Shown here: positions 30,621 through 39,293 of the stretch, in pieces
Numbering within the stretch: position 1 is the first letter of the stretch
Layout: the number at the start of each line of letters is the position of its first letter
NCBI GenBank assembly: GCA_016712525.1
Contig: JADJQX010000007.1
Location: forward strand, 1,736,001-1,800,000
DNA: 64,000 bases
DNA from: Myxococcales bacterium
GTDB taxonomy: Bacteria; Myxococcota_A; Polyangia; Polyangiales; Polyangiaceae
Reading direction: 5' to 3'
Program-made: the position numbers and the translations under genes
Notes under the pieces: generated by a model
Told to the model about the DNA's origin: nothing
The model's input: the letters and a program-made list of their open reading frames with translations, nothing else
Databases searched by the model: none

Positions 30621-31405
30621 TTTCCCGTCCACACCGGCTTTCGCTTCTCGAGGAACGCCATCAGCCCCTCCCTCGCGTCGTCGGTCGAGAGGCACTCGGC
30701 GAGCTTGTCCCGCAGGAACGGGAGCGCGCGCTCGAGCTCCATCTCGTCTTGCGCCGCGAACGCCCGGAGCCCCAAGCGGAGCGTCGCCGGGCTCTTGCCG
30801 AGGAGCTTCTCCGTGATCTCGGCCACCGTCGCGTCGAGCTTGTCCTCGGCGACCACGCGGTTCACGAGGCCACGCGCGAGCGCATCGGTAGAGGACAGCT
30901 TCTCGCCGAAGAGCATCATCTCGAGGAGCAGACGACGCGGCACGTGTTTGGCCAAGACCGCCATGATCATCATGGGGAAGAGGCCGACGTCGACCTCCGG
31001 CGTTCCGAGGCTCGCCCCCTCGGCGGCGACCGCGAAGGTGGACGCGGCGACGAGCCCGAGCCCGCCGCCCATGGCGTGCCCGTTCACGCGCGCCACGATG
31101 GGCACCTCGGACCGCATCATGGCGAGCAAGAGATCGGAGTAGTCGCCCTTGTGGGGCAGCGCGCTCCCCTCGCCCGCCGTGATCGCGGCGAAATCGCCGC
31201 CGGCGCAGAACGCCTTGCCTTCGCCCGTGAGCACGACGACGCGCGTCTCAGGGTCGGCAGACGCGTCGCCGAGGGCCCAGAGGAGCTCGTTCGTCATCTG
31301 GGGACCGATCGCGTTCCGACGCTCCGGGTAGGCGAGCGCGATCGTGGTGACGCCGCCCGACGAGACGACCTTGATCTTCCCGTATGCGCGCTCGGGGAGG
31401 CTCAT
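30617..31405 (-). CDS. Crotonase superfamily protein (enoyl-CoA hydratase/isomerase-like)
   Basis: 262 aa. The start overlaps the BKACE stop (ATGA). The crotonase fold is clear: an oxyanion-hole segment (GKAFCAGGDFAA) near residue 65 and NGHAMGGGLGL near 110. In hydratases the second segment carries a catalytic Glu (GGGxEL), which is Gly here; the second catalytic Glu (GTPEVDVG) is kept. It is therefore more likely an isomerase, hydrolase or lyase of the family than a true hydratase. Acyl-CoA substrate unknown; it may act on the product of the BKACE enzyme. Confidence 0.9.
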   Translation of the reverse strand: MSLPERAYGKIKVVSSGGVTTIALAYPERRNAIGPQMTNELLWALGDASADPETRVVVLTGEGKAFCAGGDFAAITAGEGSALPHKGDYSDLLLAMMRSEVPIVARVNGHAMGGGLGLVAASTFAVAAEGASLGTPEVDVGLFPMMIMAVLAKHVPRRLLLEMMLFGEKLSSTDALARGLVNRVVAEDKLDATVAEITEKLLGKSPATLRLGLRAFAAQDEMELERALPFLRDKLAECLSTDDAREGLMAFLEKRKPVWTGK

Positions 31406-32319
31406 GCCTGCGCCGTCGGCTGGGGCTTCGGGGCCTCGGGCGTGGGCGCGTACTCGGCGAGCCGCAGGATCTTCTTCGCCTCGTCCACCGTCGCTACCTT
31501 GCGCCCGACGTCGCGGGCCATACGCGCCGCCACCTCGATGAGGTCACCGTTCGAGCGGGCCATCTCGCCGTTCGGTAGGTAGAGGTTGTCCTCGAGCCCC
31601 GCGCGGATGTTCCCGCCGAGCACGAGCGCCGAGCCGATCATGCGCCAGCCCGACTTGGAGATCCCGATGACCTCCCACTCGGAGCCCTTCGGCATGATCT
31701 TCGTCTGGAGCTGGAGGCTCTCGATCATGGGCGGGATGCCGCCGAGCACGTTCGTGATGAACGAGAACTGGAGCGGCTCCTTCAAGAGGCCCATGTCGAG
31801 CAGCGGCCAGATGCCCGCGGTGTGCCCCGCGTCGAAGCACTCGAGCTCGGGCTTCACCCCCGCCGCGTTCATGGCCTTCAGCAGCTTGATGATCTTCTCG
31901 TAGGTGTTGGGGAACACCATGTCGAAGACGAAGTTTTTCCGGTTCTCGGAGTACTTCGCGTAGTTCATCGTGCCCATGTTGAGGGCCCCGATGTGGGGCC
32001 GCGACTCGGTCAGGTACGTGCACTGCTCGGTCACGTCCTCGAGGATCGTCCCCGTCGAGAAATTCAACAAAATCGGGCACCTGGCCTCGATCTCCGCCTT
32101 GATCTCGGCGAACACCTTCGGGCTGAAGGTGGGCTGTCCCTCGTCGGTGCGGGCGTGGATGTGGACGACGCTCGCGCCCGCGTCGTACGCGCGCTTCGCC
32201 TCGTCGGCGATCTCGCTCGGCGTGTACGGGATGCCGGGGCACTGTTTGCGGTTCGCGAGCACGCCCGTCACGGCGCACGTGATGACGCAGAGATCGGGAT
32301 CACGGACGAAGTCGGTCAT
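31402..32319 (-). CDS. Beta-keto acid cleavage enzyme (BKACE/DUF849; 3-keto-5-aminohexanoate cleavage-like)
   Basis: 305 aa. The start overlaps the marR stop (ATGA). It is a zinc-dependent TIM-barrel enzyme that cleaves a beta-keto acid using acetyl-CoA, giving acetoacetate and a CoA ester. HxH zinc ligands are at 53/55 (ASVVHIHART), with the NMGTMNYAKY segment and a late conserved segment (GGNIRAGLEDNLYLPNGEMA) also present. The crotonase neighbour could process the CoA product. Substrate could be the lysine-fermentation intermediate or another keto acid; no other lysine-pathway genes are here. An AT-rich patch lies at 32057-32075. Confidence 0.92.
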   Translation of the reverse strand: MTDFVRDPDLCVITCAVTGVLANRKQCPGIPYTPSEIADEAKRAYDAGASVVHIHARTDEGQPTFSPKVFAEIKAEIEARCPILLNFSTGTILEDVTEQCTYLTESRPHIGALNMGTMNYAKYSENRKNFVFDMVFPNTYEKIIKLLKAMNAAGVKPELECFDAGHTAGIWPLLDMGLLKEPLQFSFITNVLGGIPPMIESLQLQTKIMPKGSEWEVIGISKSGWRMIGSALVLGGNIRAGLEDNLYLPNGEMARSNGDLIEVAARMARDVGRKVATVDEAKKILRLAEYAPTPEAPKPQPTAQA

Positions 32320-32834
32320 GGTTTCGGGTCTCCTGCAGAGTCTTTCACGCGCTCCCCCGGGGCCTCACCACCGGCCCGGCGAACGAGCGTCTTCACGCGC
32401 TTCGATACCTTGAGCAAAATCCTGAGAAGCTCGCGCATCTCGTCCTTCGTGAGGCTCGAGAGGGCCGTCTGAAAAACCCGCATCGGCTCCACCGGGATGT
32501 CCTCGGCGAGCTGCGCGCCCTTGGGCGTCAGGCGGATGATGACGACGCGGCGGTCCTCTTTCGAGCGCTCGCGCACCACGAGGCCCTCGCGCTCCATGCG
32601 ATCGATGATGCCCGTGACGGTGCTGTTTTGGGCGCGGATGCGCTCCGAGAGCTCCGAGAGCGAGAGGTCGCCGATCTGCTCGAGGATCTTCACCACCGTG
32701 AGCTGAGGGCCCGTGAGCTGCGCCCTCCGCGCGAGCTCCTTCGTGATCCTCCGGCCCTCCGTGTAGAGGTAGATAATCGTCTCGATGATCTGCTTGACGT
32801 CGTCTTTGACGCTCGGCTCGAGCTCTGACACCAC
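32316..32834 (-). CDS. MarR family transcriptional regulator
   Basis: 172 aa from GTG 32834, with GAGGAG upstream; a second GTG follows at 32831. The winged helix-turn-helix occupies about residues 35-105 (LSLSELSERIRAQNSTVTGI, then the wing RSKEDRRVVIIRLTPKG). MarR proteins usually repress their own operon and release DNA when a small molecule binds. This one heads a four-gene operon of overlapping genes (BKACE, crotonase, GIY-YIG), so its ligand may be a CoA ester or keto acid from that pathway. Candidate operators lie just upstream. Confidence 0.92.
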   Translation of the reverse strand: MVSELEPSVKDDVKQIIETIIYLYTEGRRITKELARRAQLTGPQLTVVKILEQIGDLSLSELSERIRAQNSTVTGIIDRMEREGLVVRERSKEDRRVVIIRLTPKGAQLAEDIPVEPMRVFQTALSSLTKDEMRELLRILLKVSKRVKTLVRRAGGEAPGERVKDSAGDPKP

Positions 32835-32912
32835 GCACGCTCCTCGGGGTTTTCACGAGCCGGGCCCCCGGGCCGCCGCGATCGGCGAGCTCGGGGGTTG
32901 TGGGACAATTCC

Positions 32913-32939
32913 TTCGTGTGCGAAACTTTTACTCACGAA
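32913..32939. promoter_or_regulatory. Candidate MarR operator upstream of marR
   Basis: TTCGTG (32913-32918) and CACGAA (32934-32939) form an inverted repeat in the gap upstream of marR; TTCG and CGAA at 32913-32924 give a second, tighter palindrome sharing the left arm. The spot is AT-richer than its surroundings and 80-105 bp before the start codon. No binding data; weak evidence. Confidence 0.35.
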
Positions 32940-33098
32940 CGGCTTGGCGTCAACCACGCCGGTCGGGGGCGAGTCCGTTAGGCTCGACCCCAAGGGGAGC
33001 TCGTCTCGGGCATCGCAGACCGCCCACGCCCTCCCCGCCGGCGTCCCCAAACCACCTCGGCCCTCGCCGCGCGCGAGGCCACTCCCCTCGGGAGAGCG

Positions 33099-33634
33099 AT
33101 GACGACCCTCTTCACGAAACGCCTCGAGCTCCGCCCGATCACCGTCGACCTCGTCGAGGCGGTGCTGTCCGAGCGACGCGACGACGTGCGCCGCATCGTG
33201 GGCGCCGAGCTCCCCCGGCCTGGCCTGGGCGGGCGTTGGTCGAGCGGGCGTTCAGCGCGTCGATCGAGGCCATTCGCAGGGATCCCGAGCATCGGCTCTG
33301 GGGCGATCGGCTCGTCCTCACGCGCGCGGAGCACGGGCCCCCGAGGCTCGTCGGGAGCGTCGTATTCCACGGATCCCCGCGGGACGGCGGGGTCATCGAG
33401 ATCGGCTACGGCGTGGAAGAGTCGTCGCAAGGCATGGGCTACGCTACGGAAGCGACGACGTGCCAGGTGGAGTGGGCGCTCGCCCAGCCCGAGGTGCGCC
33501 GCATCGAGGCGACGACCCCGCCGTGGCACTCGGCCTCGGTGCGTGTGCTCGAGAAGGCCGGGTTCACGAACGTCGGGCTCGACGACCACCCGTTCCTCGG
33601 CGAGGTGCTCCGCTTCGCGCGCGACCGCGCGTGA
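33099..33634 (+). pseudogene. GNAT acetyltransferase gene with frameshift at a C5 run
   Basis: ATG 33099 begins a GNAT-like protein (MTTLFTKRLELRPITVDLVE) that loses sense after about residue 40. The rest is encoded in the frame one base behind (codon starts shift -1), ending at 33634: FSASIEAIRRDPEHRLWGDR, IEIGYGVEESSQGMGYATEA (acetyl-CoA binding motif A), then VRVLEKAGFTNVGL. The two halves join at about 33212-33216, a run of five C; one extra C would restore a full ribosomal-protein-N-acetyltransferase-type protein of about 178 aa. A true pseudogene, a sequencing error or programmed frameshifting are all possible. Confidence 0.75.
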
Positions 33635-33692
33635 CCCACGAAGCTCGGCCGTCGGCTTTGCGTTCTCGCGAAACCGAGCTATCTCGGGTCTC

Positions 33693-34592
33693 GTGAGAAC
33701 GAAAGGCGCCCTCTTCACCGCCGGCACCGTCGCCGCGATCGCCCTCGGCACGGTAGGTCTCTCGAGCCGCGAGGCCGAGGCCGGCGACGCCGCCAAAGCC
33801 GCGAGCTCCGCCGCGCCCAAGCCGCGCCCCGTGCTCGCCCCCGACCCTCCCGCCGAAGAGAGCCCGAAGGCCCTCCCGCCCGTCTCGATCTCCGTCGACG
33901 GGGCGCTCGTGCGGTGCCGCGAACAAGCCGCGCAGCCGTTCCTCGTCCGCGGCAACTGGTTCAAGAAGGGCACCGACTCGAACAAGGCCCTCGCCGAGGC
34001 GATCCGCTACCGCACGGAAAAGTACGGATATTTCCCGGGCTACGGCAGCCCGCGCGACAACACCCACCCGCCGCGCTTCTACGCCGAGCCCGTGAAGTTC
34101 ATGGGCATGACGGTCACGGTGAACCAGAAGGTGGGCCTCGCGCTCCGCTGCGTCGAGGCCGCCCTCAACGCGACCCCCGCGAAGGACGAGTACCACCCGC
34201 ACTCGATCGGGGGCATCCGCTTCGCGAACACCTACCGCGGGAGCGAGATCTCGAACCACGTCTACGGCATCGCCATCGACATCGAGCCCGACCGCAACAC
34301 GTGCTGCGGCTGCGTCCCCCCGTGGACCGAGCACCCGCTCTGCCAGCGTCGCGTCTCGAGCATCTACGAGCGCATGGCCATGCCCAAGAGCTGGGTCGCC
34401 ATCTTCGAGCGCTTCGGCTTCTACTGGCTCGGACACGACGTGCTCCAAGACACGATGCACTTCGAGTTCCTCGGCGATCCCGAGAAGATCCTCGACCGCC
34501 AGGCCCCCGCCTCCCCCTCGCCCGAGGCGCCGAAGCCGAGCACCAGTTCACCCGACGGTGGCCCCCCACAGGGCGACGCAGGCTCGAAATAG
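33693..34592 (+). CDS. M15 family D-Ala-D-Ala carboxypeptidase-like protein, secreted
   Basis: 299 aa from GTG 33693; the longer ORF upstream belongs to the broken GNAT gene. An N-terminal signal segment (residues 5-25) is followed by a Pro/Ala linker. The M15 zinc site is visible: SNHVYGIAID at about 186-195 supplies His and Asp, and MHFEF at about 255-259 supplies the last His. Such enzymes trim peptidoglycan peptides in the periplasm. A Cys cluster (NTCCGCVPPW) between the ligands may form disulfides. The Pro/Ser-rich tail is probably disordered. Confidence 0.86.
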   Translation: MRTKGALFTAGTVAAIALGTVGLSSREAEAGDAAKAASSAAPKPRPVLAPDPPAEESPKALPPVSISVDGALVRCREQAAQPFLVRGNWFKKGTDSNKALAEAIRYRTEKYGYFPGYGSPRDNTHPPRFYAEPVKFMGMTVTVNQKVGLALRCVEAALNATPAKDEYHPHSIGGIRFANTYRGSEISNHVYGIAIDIEPDRNTCCGCVPPWTEHPLCQRRVSSIYERMAMPKSWVAIFERFGFYWLGHDVLQDTMHFEFLGDPEKILDRQAPASPSPEAPKPSTSSPDGGPPQGDAGSK

Positions 34593-34705
34593 CTCATAAT
34601 TTCAAACACTTACACAGCGCCTGCGCCCGACGCACGTAGGCCGCGGGTCGCTTCGTCTTGGTCGAAAAACTGGTCCGAGGGTCGCGCTCCCCTTACGTTC
34701 GATCC

Positions 34706-36157
34706 GTGACACGCGAGGAAGTATGGCAAGCCGCGCTCTCGGACCTGCGCTCCCGCTTCGGGGCCTTGCTCGACGTGCGCGACGTGCGCCGCGTGCGGAG
34801 GGTGGCCGGCGAGGGGTGGCTCGTGTCGGTCGTGATGCCGACCTCGAAGGGCGACGTGCACGTGGCCGACCTCCGTATGGACGAAGAGGGTACGCCGAGC
34901 CCGCTGCTGTCGGCCGACCACCTGGTCGCCGCCGTCGAGCGTCACCTCCTGCCCAAGACGAAGGGCGTCGTGATCGACGAGCTCGCGGACTTCGGCACCG
35001 AGCAAGACGACGCGGGCCCCATGTCGTTCGGCCTCGGCACGCTGAGCGAGGAGGTGCCGGTCTCGAGCCGCGTCCGCGCCGCCATCACCCGCGGTGACGC
35101 GGCGTCGCTCGCCGAGGCGCGGGAGCTCCTCCCGAGGCTCCTCGCCGACCACTCGCAGCGCGGCAAGGTGCTCTTCACGATGGCCGAGGTCGAGCAGAAG
35201 CTCGGCGAGAAAGACCTCGCTGGGGGCTACCTCGAGGCCGCCTCGCGCGAGTTCGCGGACCGCTTCGATCTCGACGCCCTCGAGAAGGCCGCCGCCATGG
35301 CGCTCGAGCTCTACGGCCGCGACGGCTACGGCAGCTCCAAGGTGCACGCGCTGCTCGAGCAGAGCCGCGCGCGCCTTCGCCCCATCGCGTCCGTGTACGA
35401 CTCACGCACCTTCGCTGGCCTCGCCCCCGAGCTCCGCCAAGAGCTCGAGCAGCACATGACCACGCGCACGCTCGCCCCCGGCGAGACGCTCGTCACCGAG
35501 GGAGAGCCCTCGCGTTTCGTCTTCGTCGTGAAGAGCGGCCTCCTCGGCGTGTGGCTCGAGCGACCCGAGGGCGGCTCGTGGCTCGTGCGGTGCTGCTTTC
35601 CCGGGTGGCTCCTCGGCGAGTCGTCCGTCCTCGGCGACGGGGACGCGCGCTGCACGGCCACCCTCAAGGCCGAGCGCGTCGCCGAGGTCCTCGTGTGCCC
35701 GGCCGAGATCGTGAGGAAGCTCGCGGAGGCCGATCCTTCGCTCGCGCAGCGCCTCGCCGAGACGAAAGAGCTCCACCGGATCGACTCGTTCTTCTCGATG
35801 CACGAGACCATGAGCCAGCTCGACGTGCGCGTGCGCGACGAGATCCTCTCGTGCCTCCAGCGCCTCGAGACGTTCGTCGACGACACCGTGGTGCTGCCCG
35901 CGAACGCCGTGCCCACGGTCGCGTGCCTCGTCGCGCGGGGCAGCCTCACGCTCGTGTCGGAGAGCGGGGAGCCGCTCGGCGCCGTCGAGGCCGACGGGTT
36001 CTACGGCGTACGCGACACCATCCACGCCATCGCGCCGAGCGTGTCGGCCGTCGCCAAGGCCGGCTCCACCGTGGCCTTCTTCGAGGGCACGCGCCTCCAG
36101 AAGCTGTGCGAGCGCAGCCCCGAGCACGTGGTGGCGGTGCTCGAGCGGCTCGGCTGA
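34706..36157 (+). CDS. Cyclic nucleotide-binding domain protein
   Basis: 483 aa from GTG 34706 (VTREEVWQAAL); a TTG at 34658 is an alternative start. Residues about 235-350 form a cNMP-binding beta-barrel (FAGLAPELRQELEQHM, then PSRFVFVVKSGLLGVWLE and GWLLGESSVLGDGDARCTA). A second, degenerate barrel may occupy 380-480. Residues 130-225 look like TPR-type helices. No output helix-turn-helix follows, so it is not a CRP-type regulator; it may be a scaffold or sensor. Myxobacteria have many such proteins. Confidence 0.85.
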   Translation: MTREEVWQAALSDLRSRFGALLDVRDVRRVRRVAGEGWLVSVVMPTSKGDVHVADLRMDEEGTPSPLLSADHLVAAVERHLLPKTKGVVIDELADFGTEQDDAGPMSFGLGTLSEEVPVSSRVRAAITRGDAASLAEARELLPRLLADHSQRGKVLFTMAEVEQKLGEKDLAGGYLEAASREFADRFDLDALEKAAAMALELYGRDGYGSSKVHALLEQSRARLRPIASVYDSRTFAGLAPELRQELEQHMTTRTLAPGETLVTEGEPSRFVFVVKSGLLGVWLERPEGGSWLVRCCFPGWLLGESSVLGDGDARCTATLKAERVAEVLVCPAEIVRKLAEADPSLAQRLAETKELHRIDSFFSMHETMSQLDVRVRDEILSCLQRLETFVDDTVVLPANAVPTVACLVARGSLTLVSESGEPLGAVEADGFYGVRDTIHAIAPSVSAVAKAGSTVAFFEGTRLQKLCERSPEHVVAVLERLG

Positions 36158-36241
36158 CCACGAGGCTCGGGTGCCCGAACGAGGCGCGACGGGACGCTTG
36201 CACGACGCGCGAGCGAGGCGTAAAGCCCCTAACCCTTCGCG

Positions 36242-36787
36242 ATGACCACGCCCGAGTTCTCCGTATCCGTCTCTTCCCTCGATGCCGGCGGCAAGTCGTA
36301 CACCTTCCCGGTGCGACCCGCGTGGCTGCTCGGCGCCCTCGAAGGGTGCGACGCCTCCCCCACCGAGAAGGAGGGTCGCATCGAGGTCCGCCTGTCGATG
36401 AGCGGCCGTGACGTCGTGGCCCACGGGCGCCTCGAGGCCGAAATCCAGGTCCCCTGTGCGCGCTGCACCGCCCCCTCGAAGGTCTCGATTTCACAAGACT
36501 TTTCGGTCCTTTTTGTACCGACCGAGAGCGTGACCGTACGGGGCGACGACGAAGAGGTCGTGGCGAGCGAGGACCCCGACTCCATGCCCTACGACGGAGA
36601 CACGGTCGTCCTCGACGATTTCGTCCGCGACGAGATCTTGCTCGAAACTCCGATGTTCCCCTTGTGTTCCGAAGCGTGCGAGGGTATGAGCCCACCTCCC
36701 GGTTCGGGCGCGGAGGCTTCCGCCTCGACCAACGTTGATCCCCGTCTTCTTCCGCTACTGCGTTGGAAGACCCCCGAAAAGTCCTGA
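36242..36787 (+). CDS. yceD: YceD/DUF177 family protein
   Basis: 181 aa. The DUF177 core has the paired cysteines of CARCTAP near residue 77 and late CSEACEG near 140, with an acidic DDFVRDEILLE helix between them. DUF177 proteins are linked to 23S rRNA maturation. It is 24 bp before rpmF, the standard pairing in bacteria, which makes the assignment firm. An AT-rich patch occurs at 36483-36530. Confidence 0.9.
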   Translation: MTTPEFSVSVSSLDAGGKSYTFPVRPAWLLGALEGCDASPTEKEGRIEVRLSMSGRDVVAHGRLEAEIQVPCARCTAPSKVSISQDFSVLFVPTESVTVRGDDEEVVASEDPDSMPYDGDTVVLDDFVRDEILLETPMFPLCSEACEGMSPPPGSGAEASASTNVDPRLLPLLRWKTPEKS

Positions 36788-36811
36788 AGAGACCCGACAA
36801 GGAGCACCGCC

Positions 36812-37000
36812 GTGGCCGTTCCCAAGAGGCGAACCAGCCGATCCAAGCGCAACATGCGCCGCGCCAACCACGACAAAGTGGTTCCCGTGCAGCTCGGCGC
36901 CTGCGCCAACTGCGGGGAGCCCTCGGTGCCGCACCGCGCGTGTGGCGCCTGCGGTTTCTACGCAGGTCGTCAGGTCAAGAAGACCGACAAAGCGAGCTGA
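36812..37000 (+). CDS. rpmF: 50S ribosomal protein L32
   Basis: 62 aa from GTG 36812 with AAGGAG upstream. The basic N-terminus (MAVPKRRTSRSKRNMRRANH) and the zinc-binding CANCGEP plus CGACGFY motifs are typical of the C+ (zinc) form of L32. It follows yceD, as in many bacteria, and is followed by a strong terminator. Confidence 0.97.
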   Translation: MAVPKRRTSRSKRNMRRANHDKVVPVQLGACANCGEPSVPHRACGACGFYAGRQVKKTDKAS

Positions 37001-37094
37001 CGCCTGTCTCGTCGGCGGCCTCGTCCGACCGGCCTCGTCCGTGCCCATAAGCGCGCTCGAGGGGAGACGAGGCCAAGACGGACAGAAACCACCT

Positions 37095-37130
37095 CGGGCG
37101 AGCCCACGAAGCTCGCCCGCGGTTTTTTTT
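37095..37130 (+). terminator. Strong Rho-independent terminator after rpmF
   Basis: CGGGCGAGC (37095-37103) and GCTCGCCCG (37111-37119) form a perfect 9-bp stem with a 7-base loop, followed by CGG and eight T (37123-37130). It ends the yceD-rpmF transcript and separates it from fabH. Confidence 0.92.
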
Positions 37131-37188
37131 GGCTCCCGAATTGATTTATTAGTTAATTAACTCGCGCGCTCGTTGCAGGGAGACTCCC

Positions 37189-38196
37189 ATGATTCCGCCA
37201 GCCTCACGCATTCTCGGAACGGGCCACTTCTTGCCGCCGACCATCCGGACGAACCACGACCTCGAGAAGATGGTCGAGACGTCGAACGAATGGATCATGG
37301 AGCGGACGGGCATTCGCGAGCGCCGCATCGCCGACCCGGGCATGGTGACGAGCGACATGGCGGCCGAGGCCGCGAAGAGCGCCATCGCGGCGGCTGGCCT
37401 CACGGCCAAAGACATCGACATGATCATCGTCGGCACCGTGACGCCCGACATGCCCATGCCCGCCACGGCGGTGTTCGTGCAGCAAAAGATCGGCGCCGGG
37501 CACTGCCCCGCGTTCGACATCTCCGCGGCGTGCGCGGGCTTCCTCTTCGGGCTCACGCTGGCCGACGGGCTCCTCCGCACGGGCACCGTGAAGCACGTCC
37601 TGGTCATCGGGGTCGAGCTCCTCTCGCGTGTCATCGACTGGGAGGACCGCACGACGTGCGTGCTCTTCGGCGACGGCGCCGGCGCGGTCGTCATGGGCCC
37701 GGCCGACGGGAAGCTCGCCGCCAACGGCAAGCCTCGCGGGGTCCTCGCGACGCGCATCCACACCGACGGCGAGATGGCTCCGTCCCTCTGGATCCCGGGC
37801 GGCGGGAGCCGCAACCCGCCCTCGGCCGACGTGCTCGCCACCAAGATGCACAAGGTCCACATGCGCGGCCAAGACATCTTCAAGGTCGCCATCAAAAACC
37901 TGTACTCTGCAAGCAAAGCCGCGGTCGATCAGGCCGGGATGACCCCGGACGAGGTCGACTGGGTGTGCCCCCACCAGGCGAACCTCCGCATCATCGACCA
38001 GGCGACCACGCGGCTCGGAGTGCCCAAGGAGAAGATCTTGGTGAACCTCGAGCGCGTCGGGAACACGTCGAGCGCGAGCATCCCGATCTTGCTCGACGAG
38101 AGCCTCCGTTCCGGCAAGGTCAAGGAAGGCGACACGGTGGTCATGTGCGCCCTCGGGGCCGGGGTGTCCTGGGGCGGCGCCGTCGTTCGCGTGTGA
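37189..38196 (+). CDS. fabH: Beta-ketoacyl-ACP synthase III
   Basis: 335 aa, ATG with GGGAG just upstream. It starts fatty-acid synthesis by condensing an acyl-CoA with malonyl-ACP. The catalytic triad is present: Cys in SAACAGF near residue 113, His in CPHQAN near 262 and Asn in VGNTSSAS near 292. In most bacteria plsX lies directly before it; here it follows the rpmF terminator instead. An AT-rich patch is at 37893-37920. Confidence 0.95.
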   Translation: MIPPASRILGTGHFLPPTIRTNHDLEKMVETSNEWIMERTGIRERRIADPGMVTSDMAAEAAKSAIAAAGLTAKDIDMIIVGTVTPDMPMPATAVFVQQKIGAGHCPAFDISAACAGFLFGLTLADGLLRTGTVKHVLVIGVELLSRVIDWEDRTTCVLFGDGAGAVVMGPADGKLAANGKPRGVLATRIHTDGEMAPSLWIPGGGSRNPPSADVLATKMHKVHMRGQDIFKVAIKNLYSASKAAVDQAGMTPDEVDWVCPHQANLRIIDQATTRLGVPKEKILVNLERVGNTSSASIPILLDESLRSGKVKEGDTVVMCALGAGVSWGGAVVRV

Positions 38197-38278
38197 CGGC
38201 GACGCGCCATTTCCGCAGGGCTCCCCTCCCCGATTTTCCGAGGTTCTCGGCCCCCCGTTTTCGGGTATCCTGACCGGG

Positions 38279-38926
38279 ATGAACATCGTTCGTATCGGCG
38301 CCGTGGCGGTCGGCCTCGTCGCGGTCGGCGCCGGCCTCGTGACCTCGCTCGCCGCCTGCCCGTTCCCCACCGCGGGTGTCTTCGACGCCTACATGTCGAT
38401 CGACGGGCAGCGCCGGCAGAGCGAGTTCTACACGGACATGCGCAACATCGTGTGCACGGCCGACATCCGCGGCTCCGACCGCAGGCCACTCACGACCGAG
38501 GTGCTCATCCGCCAAGAGCAGGTCCTCGACTTCAAGACGCAGACCGCGCAGAACGTGAACGCCGTGCTCGTCTACGCCGACTTCTCCGGCCCCGGAGAGA
38601 AGGTCCTCGAGCTGAAGCCCGCAGGGCGCGACGCCGGCACGGGCCAGGCCGAGGGCAGCAACGAGGCGAAGCCCTTCCCCGCCGGGCGGTTCCGCTGCGA
38701 GATCTACGTCGAAGGCGAGCTCAAAGAGACCCTGCCCTTCAACGTGCTCTTCGCGCCCTGCCCGCCACGCTTCATCGAAGACGGGGCGACGTGTGGCGGC
38801 TACTACGAGGCGAACCGCCAGTGCCCGCGCGGCGGCCTCGGCATTCCGAACGCGAACCTCCCCCCGACCAACGCCGGGACGTGCAGCTGCTCCGGCGAGG
38901 CCGGCGCGAAATGGGTGTGCCGATGA
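38279..38926 (+). CDS. Cys-rich hypothetical lipoprotein in the fab cluster
   Basis: 215 aa. The lipobox Cys is at 27 (TSLAAC). The middle is beta-rich (TEVLIRQEQVLDFKTQTAQN, then GRFRCEIYVEGEL), and the C-terminus has six or more Cys (APCPPRFIEDGATCGGYYE, then CSCSGEAGAKWVC), consistent with a disulfide-bonded periplasmic domain. I do not recognise the family. Its stop overlaps the start of a second small lipoprotein gene (ATGA). Position between fabH and fabD is unusual. Confidence 0.75.
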   Translation: MNIVRIGAVAVGLVAVGAGLVTSLAACPFPTAGVFDAYMSIDGQRRQSEFYTDMRNIVCTADIRGSDRRPLTTEVLIRQEQVLDFKTQTAQNVNAVLVYADFSGPGEKVLELKPAGRDAGTGQAEGSNEAKPFPAGRFRCEIYVEGELKETLPFNVLFAPCPPRFIEDGATCGGYYEANRQCPRGGLGIPNANLPPTNAGTCSCSGEAGAKWVCR

Positions 38927-39162
38927 ACGTGTCAGCCAAGCGTGTGGCGGGTCTCGTAGCGCTCGTGGCGGTCGCCGCGATGGGCACGGCGTGTGTCTTC
39001 GACTCCGGGGGCGACTACAAGAGCGGCGGGCGAAACTCCCCCGTAAAAAAAGAAGACAACGACACCCCCACGCCGACGCCGACACCGACACCCACCCCAA
39101 CGCCGACACCCACCCCGACGCCGACGCCGTCCACGCCTCCGGTAGACGCCGCCACGGGCTGA
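38923..39162 (+). CDS. Small lipoprotein with (Thr-Pro)11 tail
   Basis: 79 aa from ATG 38923, overlapping the upstream stop (ATGA). A signal peptide ends in a lipobox with Cys25 (AAMGTAC). The mature protein is a short polar segment (VFDSGGDYKSGGRNSPVKKE) then 11 Thr-Pro repeats and a short end. This extended rod would act as a tether or spacer from the membrane. No family. Translational coupling suggests it works with the 215-aa lipoprotein. Confidence 0.75.
   Translation: MNVSAKRVAGLVALVAVAAMGTACVFDSGGDYKSGGRNSPVKKEDNDTPTPTPTPTPTPTPTPTPTPTPSTPPVDAATG
39064..39129 (+). repeat. Tandem ACNCCN repeats encoding (TP)11
   Basis: Eleven 6-bp units, degenerate at third positions, encode Thr-Pro eleven times in the small lipoprotein. 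Changes in unit number would keep the frame and alter only the tail length. Confidence 0.9.
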
Positions 39163-39293
39163 GACGCGGCGACTACGCTCGCTACCGTCGGGGCGCGGCG
39201 AGAGCGCGGCGGCACGTGGCGATTGCTCCCGGCTTGCGCATCTCCTAGGTTGCGCCGCGGCGGGCAAGGAGCCCGCGAGGAGGCGCGCGTCAC

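Noticed and set aside
30296..30695. Longer 136-aa start for the GIY-YIG protein
   Set aside because: It would run deep into the crotonase gene; the GTGA overlap at 30620 is a better start.
32900..33098. Upstream extension of the second GNAT frame as a separate gene
   Set aside because: The segment before the join is Arg/Pro-rich noise; only the part after the C5 run resembles GNAT.
39064..39129. Repeat array resembling a CRISPR
   Set aside because: Six-base in-frame codon repeats without spacers; it encodes a Thr-Pro tail.
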